Source of the DNA: Gemmatimonadaceae bacterium
Lineage (GTDB): Bacteria; Gemmatimonadota; Gemmatimonadetes; Gemmatimonadales; Gemmatimonadaceae
DNA: 64,000 bases
Assembly (NCBI GenBank): GCA_020851455.1
Contig: JADZCT010000037.1
Span: 80,087 to 144,086 of the forward strand
Reading direction: 5' to 3'
Each line of letters opens with the position of its first letter. Position 1 is the first letter of the stretch. The notes under the pieces were generated by a model that worked only from the letters and a program-made list of their open reading frames with translations, did no database searches and had not been told where the DNA came from. Shown here piece by piece: positions 63,554-64,000 of the stretch. The position numbers were made by a program, and so were the translations under genes.

Positions 63554-63898
63554 ATGAACTACGTCAAGTCCAAACAACGCGTTGCGGACCACGGGGAAGT
63601 CTTCACCCCACCGTGGCTGGTGGAGGCGATGCTCGACCTGGTAAAGGGCGAGAGCGAGCGTATAGACGCCCGCTTCCTGGAACCCGCCTGCGGGAGCGGG
63701 AACTTTCTTGTGCGCATCCTGCAACGCAAGCTCGCGGCGGTGGAAACCAAGGTTGGAAAGTCCGATTTCGAGAAGCGGCACTTTGCCCTGCTCGCAGTGA
63801 TGTGCATCTACGGGATCGAGCTTCTGGCGGACAACATCGCCGAGTGCCGCGCCAACATGCAGGAGATCCTCGCCGGGGTAAGTCCCAAGGTTAGTTGA
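63554..63898 (+). pseudogene. Truncated SAM-dependent DNA methyltransferase
   Basis: Only the N-terminal about 114 residues are present: HGEVFTPPWLVEAMLDLV, then the SAM motif I LEPACGSGNFLVRIL and YGIELLADNIAECR. Type II or IIG-like adenine methyltransferases continue for several hundred residues with NPPY, which is missing. The frame changes character after EILAG and stops at 63898, about 74 bp before a new coding start. I infer truncation by an insertion sequence; the rest of the gene may be on the far side. Confidence 0.75.
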
Positions 63899-63904
63899 AA
63901 AACA

Positions 63905-63970
63905 GGTGGTGCCGCGGTACTAGAATGTGAATCCGGCCAAGGATCTCCATTCATTCCCGAGGACACCACC
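63905..63970 (+). mobile_element. Possible insertion-sequence left leader
   Basis: GGTGGTG (63905-63911) is complementary to CACCACC (63964-63970), the latter between a GAGGA site and the ATG at 63972. A fold would mask translation of the next gene, as inhibitory hairpins do in some IS elements. The element's ends and right side are not visible, so this is tentative. Confidence 0.35.
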
Positions 63971-63971
63971 C

Positions 63972-64000
63972 ATGCCAAGAGTACGACGGAAGCCGACAAA
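63972..64000 (+). CDS. Start of a putative transposase gene (partial)
   Basis: ATG at 63972 with a GAGGA site 9 bases upstream gives Met-Pro-Arg-Val-Arg-Arg-Lys-Pro-Thr before the window ends. The basic N-terminus is typical of transposases. With only nine codons the family cannot be called; it is inferred from the truncated methyltransferase next to it. Confidence 0.35.

Noticed and set aside
1..64000. CRISPR array or rRNA operon
   Set aside because: No regularly spaced direct repeats or rRNA-like sequence were seen in the window.

Overview
The window looks like a chromosomal segment of a very GC-rich, Gram-negative soil-type bacterium. Gemmatimonadota is my best guess. The reasons are the density of secreted S9 peptidases and amidohydrolases carrying Gly/Arg-rich loops, a DUF481 outer-membrane barrel, a type IV pilin, SURF1, and many ATGA/TGATG overlaps. 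The phylum is an inference from gene content; no rRNA is present to prove it.

Layout. 0-6 kb: end of a small membrane protein, a hybrid histidine kinase, then a DUF4956 membrane protein, a CotH-like secreted protein and a DUF481 barrel. 5.8-7.5 kb: a type IV pilin behind a good sigma-54 promoter, tRNA-Gln and tRNA-Ala. 6.6-19 kb: housekeeping metabolism (DinB-like hydrolase, PLP dehydratase, RNase Z, acyl-CoA thioesterase, class V aminotransferase, beta-hydroxyacid dehydrogenase, MgtE, EamA exporter, acyl-CoA dehydrogenase, SURF1). 19-24.2 kb: one giant surface lipoprotein of Ig-like and beta-solenoid-like modules with a strange basic insert, preceded by a perfect CRP/FNR-like palindrome. 24.3-28 kb: DUF72, then SPFH / ribbon-helix-helix / alpha-beta hydrolase. 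28-30.7 kb: a Mn/Fe uptake operon (Nramp transporter, UspA, DtxR-type repressor) with a DtxR-like operator at its head. 30.8-37.4 kb: S9 peptidase, PAP2, Nudix, dicarboxylate symporter, HAD phosphatase.

37.4-43 kb holds the most interesting accessory locus: an Eco57I/type-IIG-like adenine methyltransferase followed in an overlapping frame by a SNF2-like helicase. I see no nuclease gene beside it. It is a candidate DNA-modification or phage-defence module. 43-57 kb returns to envelope and peptide metabolism: Bax-inhibitor-1 protein, FKBP isomerase, DUF4412, cupin, a BNR-like lipoprotein, three tandem amidohydrolases (two without the metal-binding motifs), a fused membrane/spermidine synthase-like protein and an S9 peptidase. 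56.8-57.6 kb: a nucleotidyltransferase plus small partner that looks like a toxin-antitoxin-type pair. 57.6-60.7 kb: a third S9 peptidase.

60.7-64 kb is an accessory tail: a glyoxalase-fold gene remnant, DUF6544, a DHFR-like reductase, DUF1697, a methyltransferase cut off after its SAM motif, and the start of what looks like an insertion sequence. The 3' end of that element lies outside the window.
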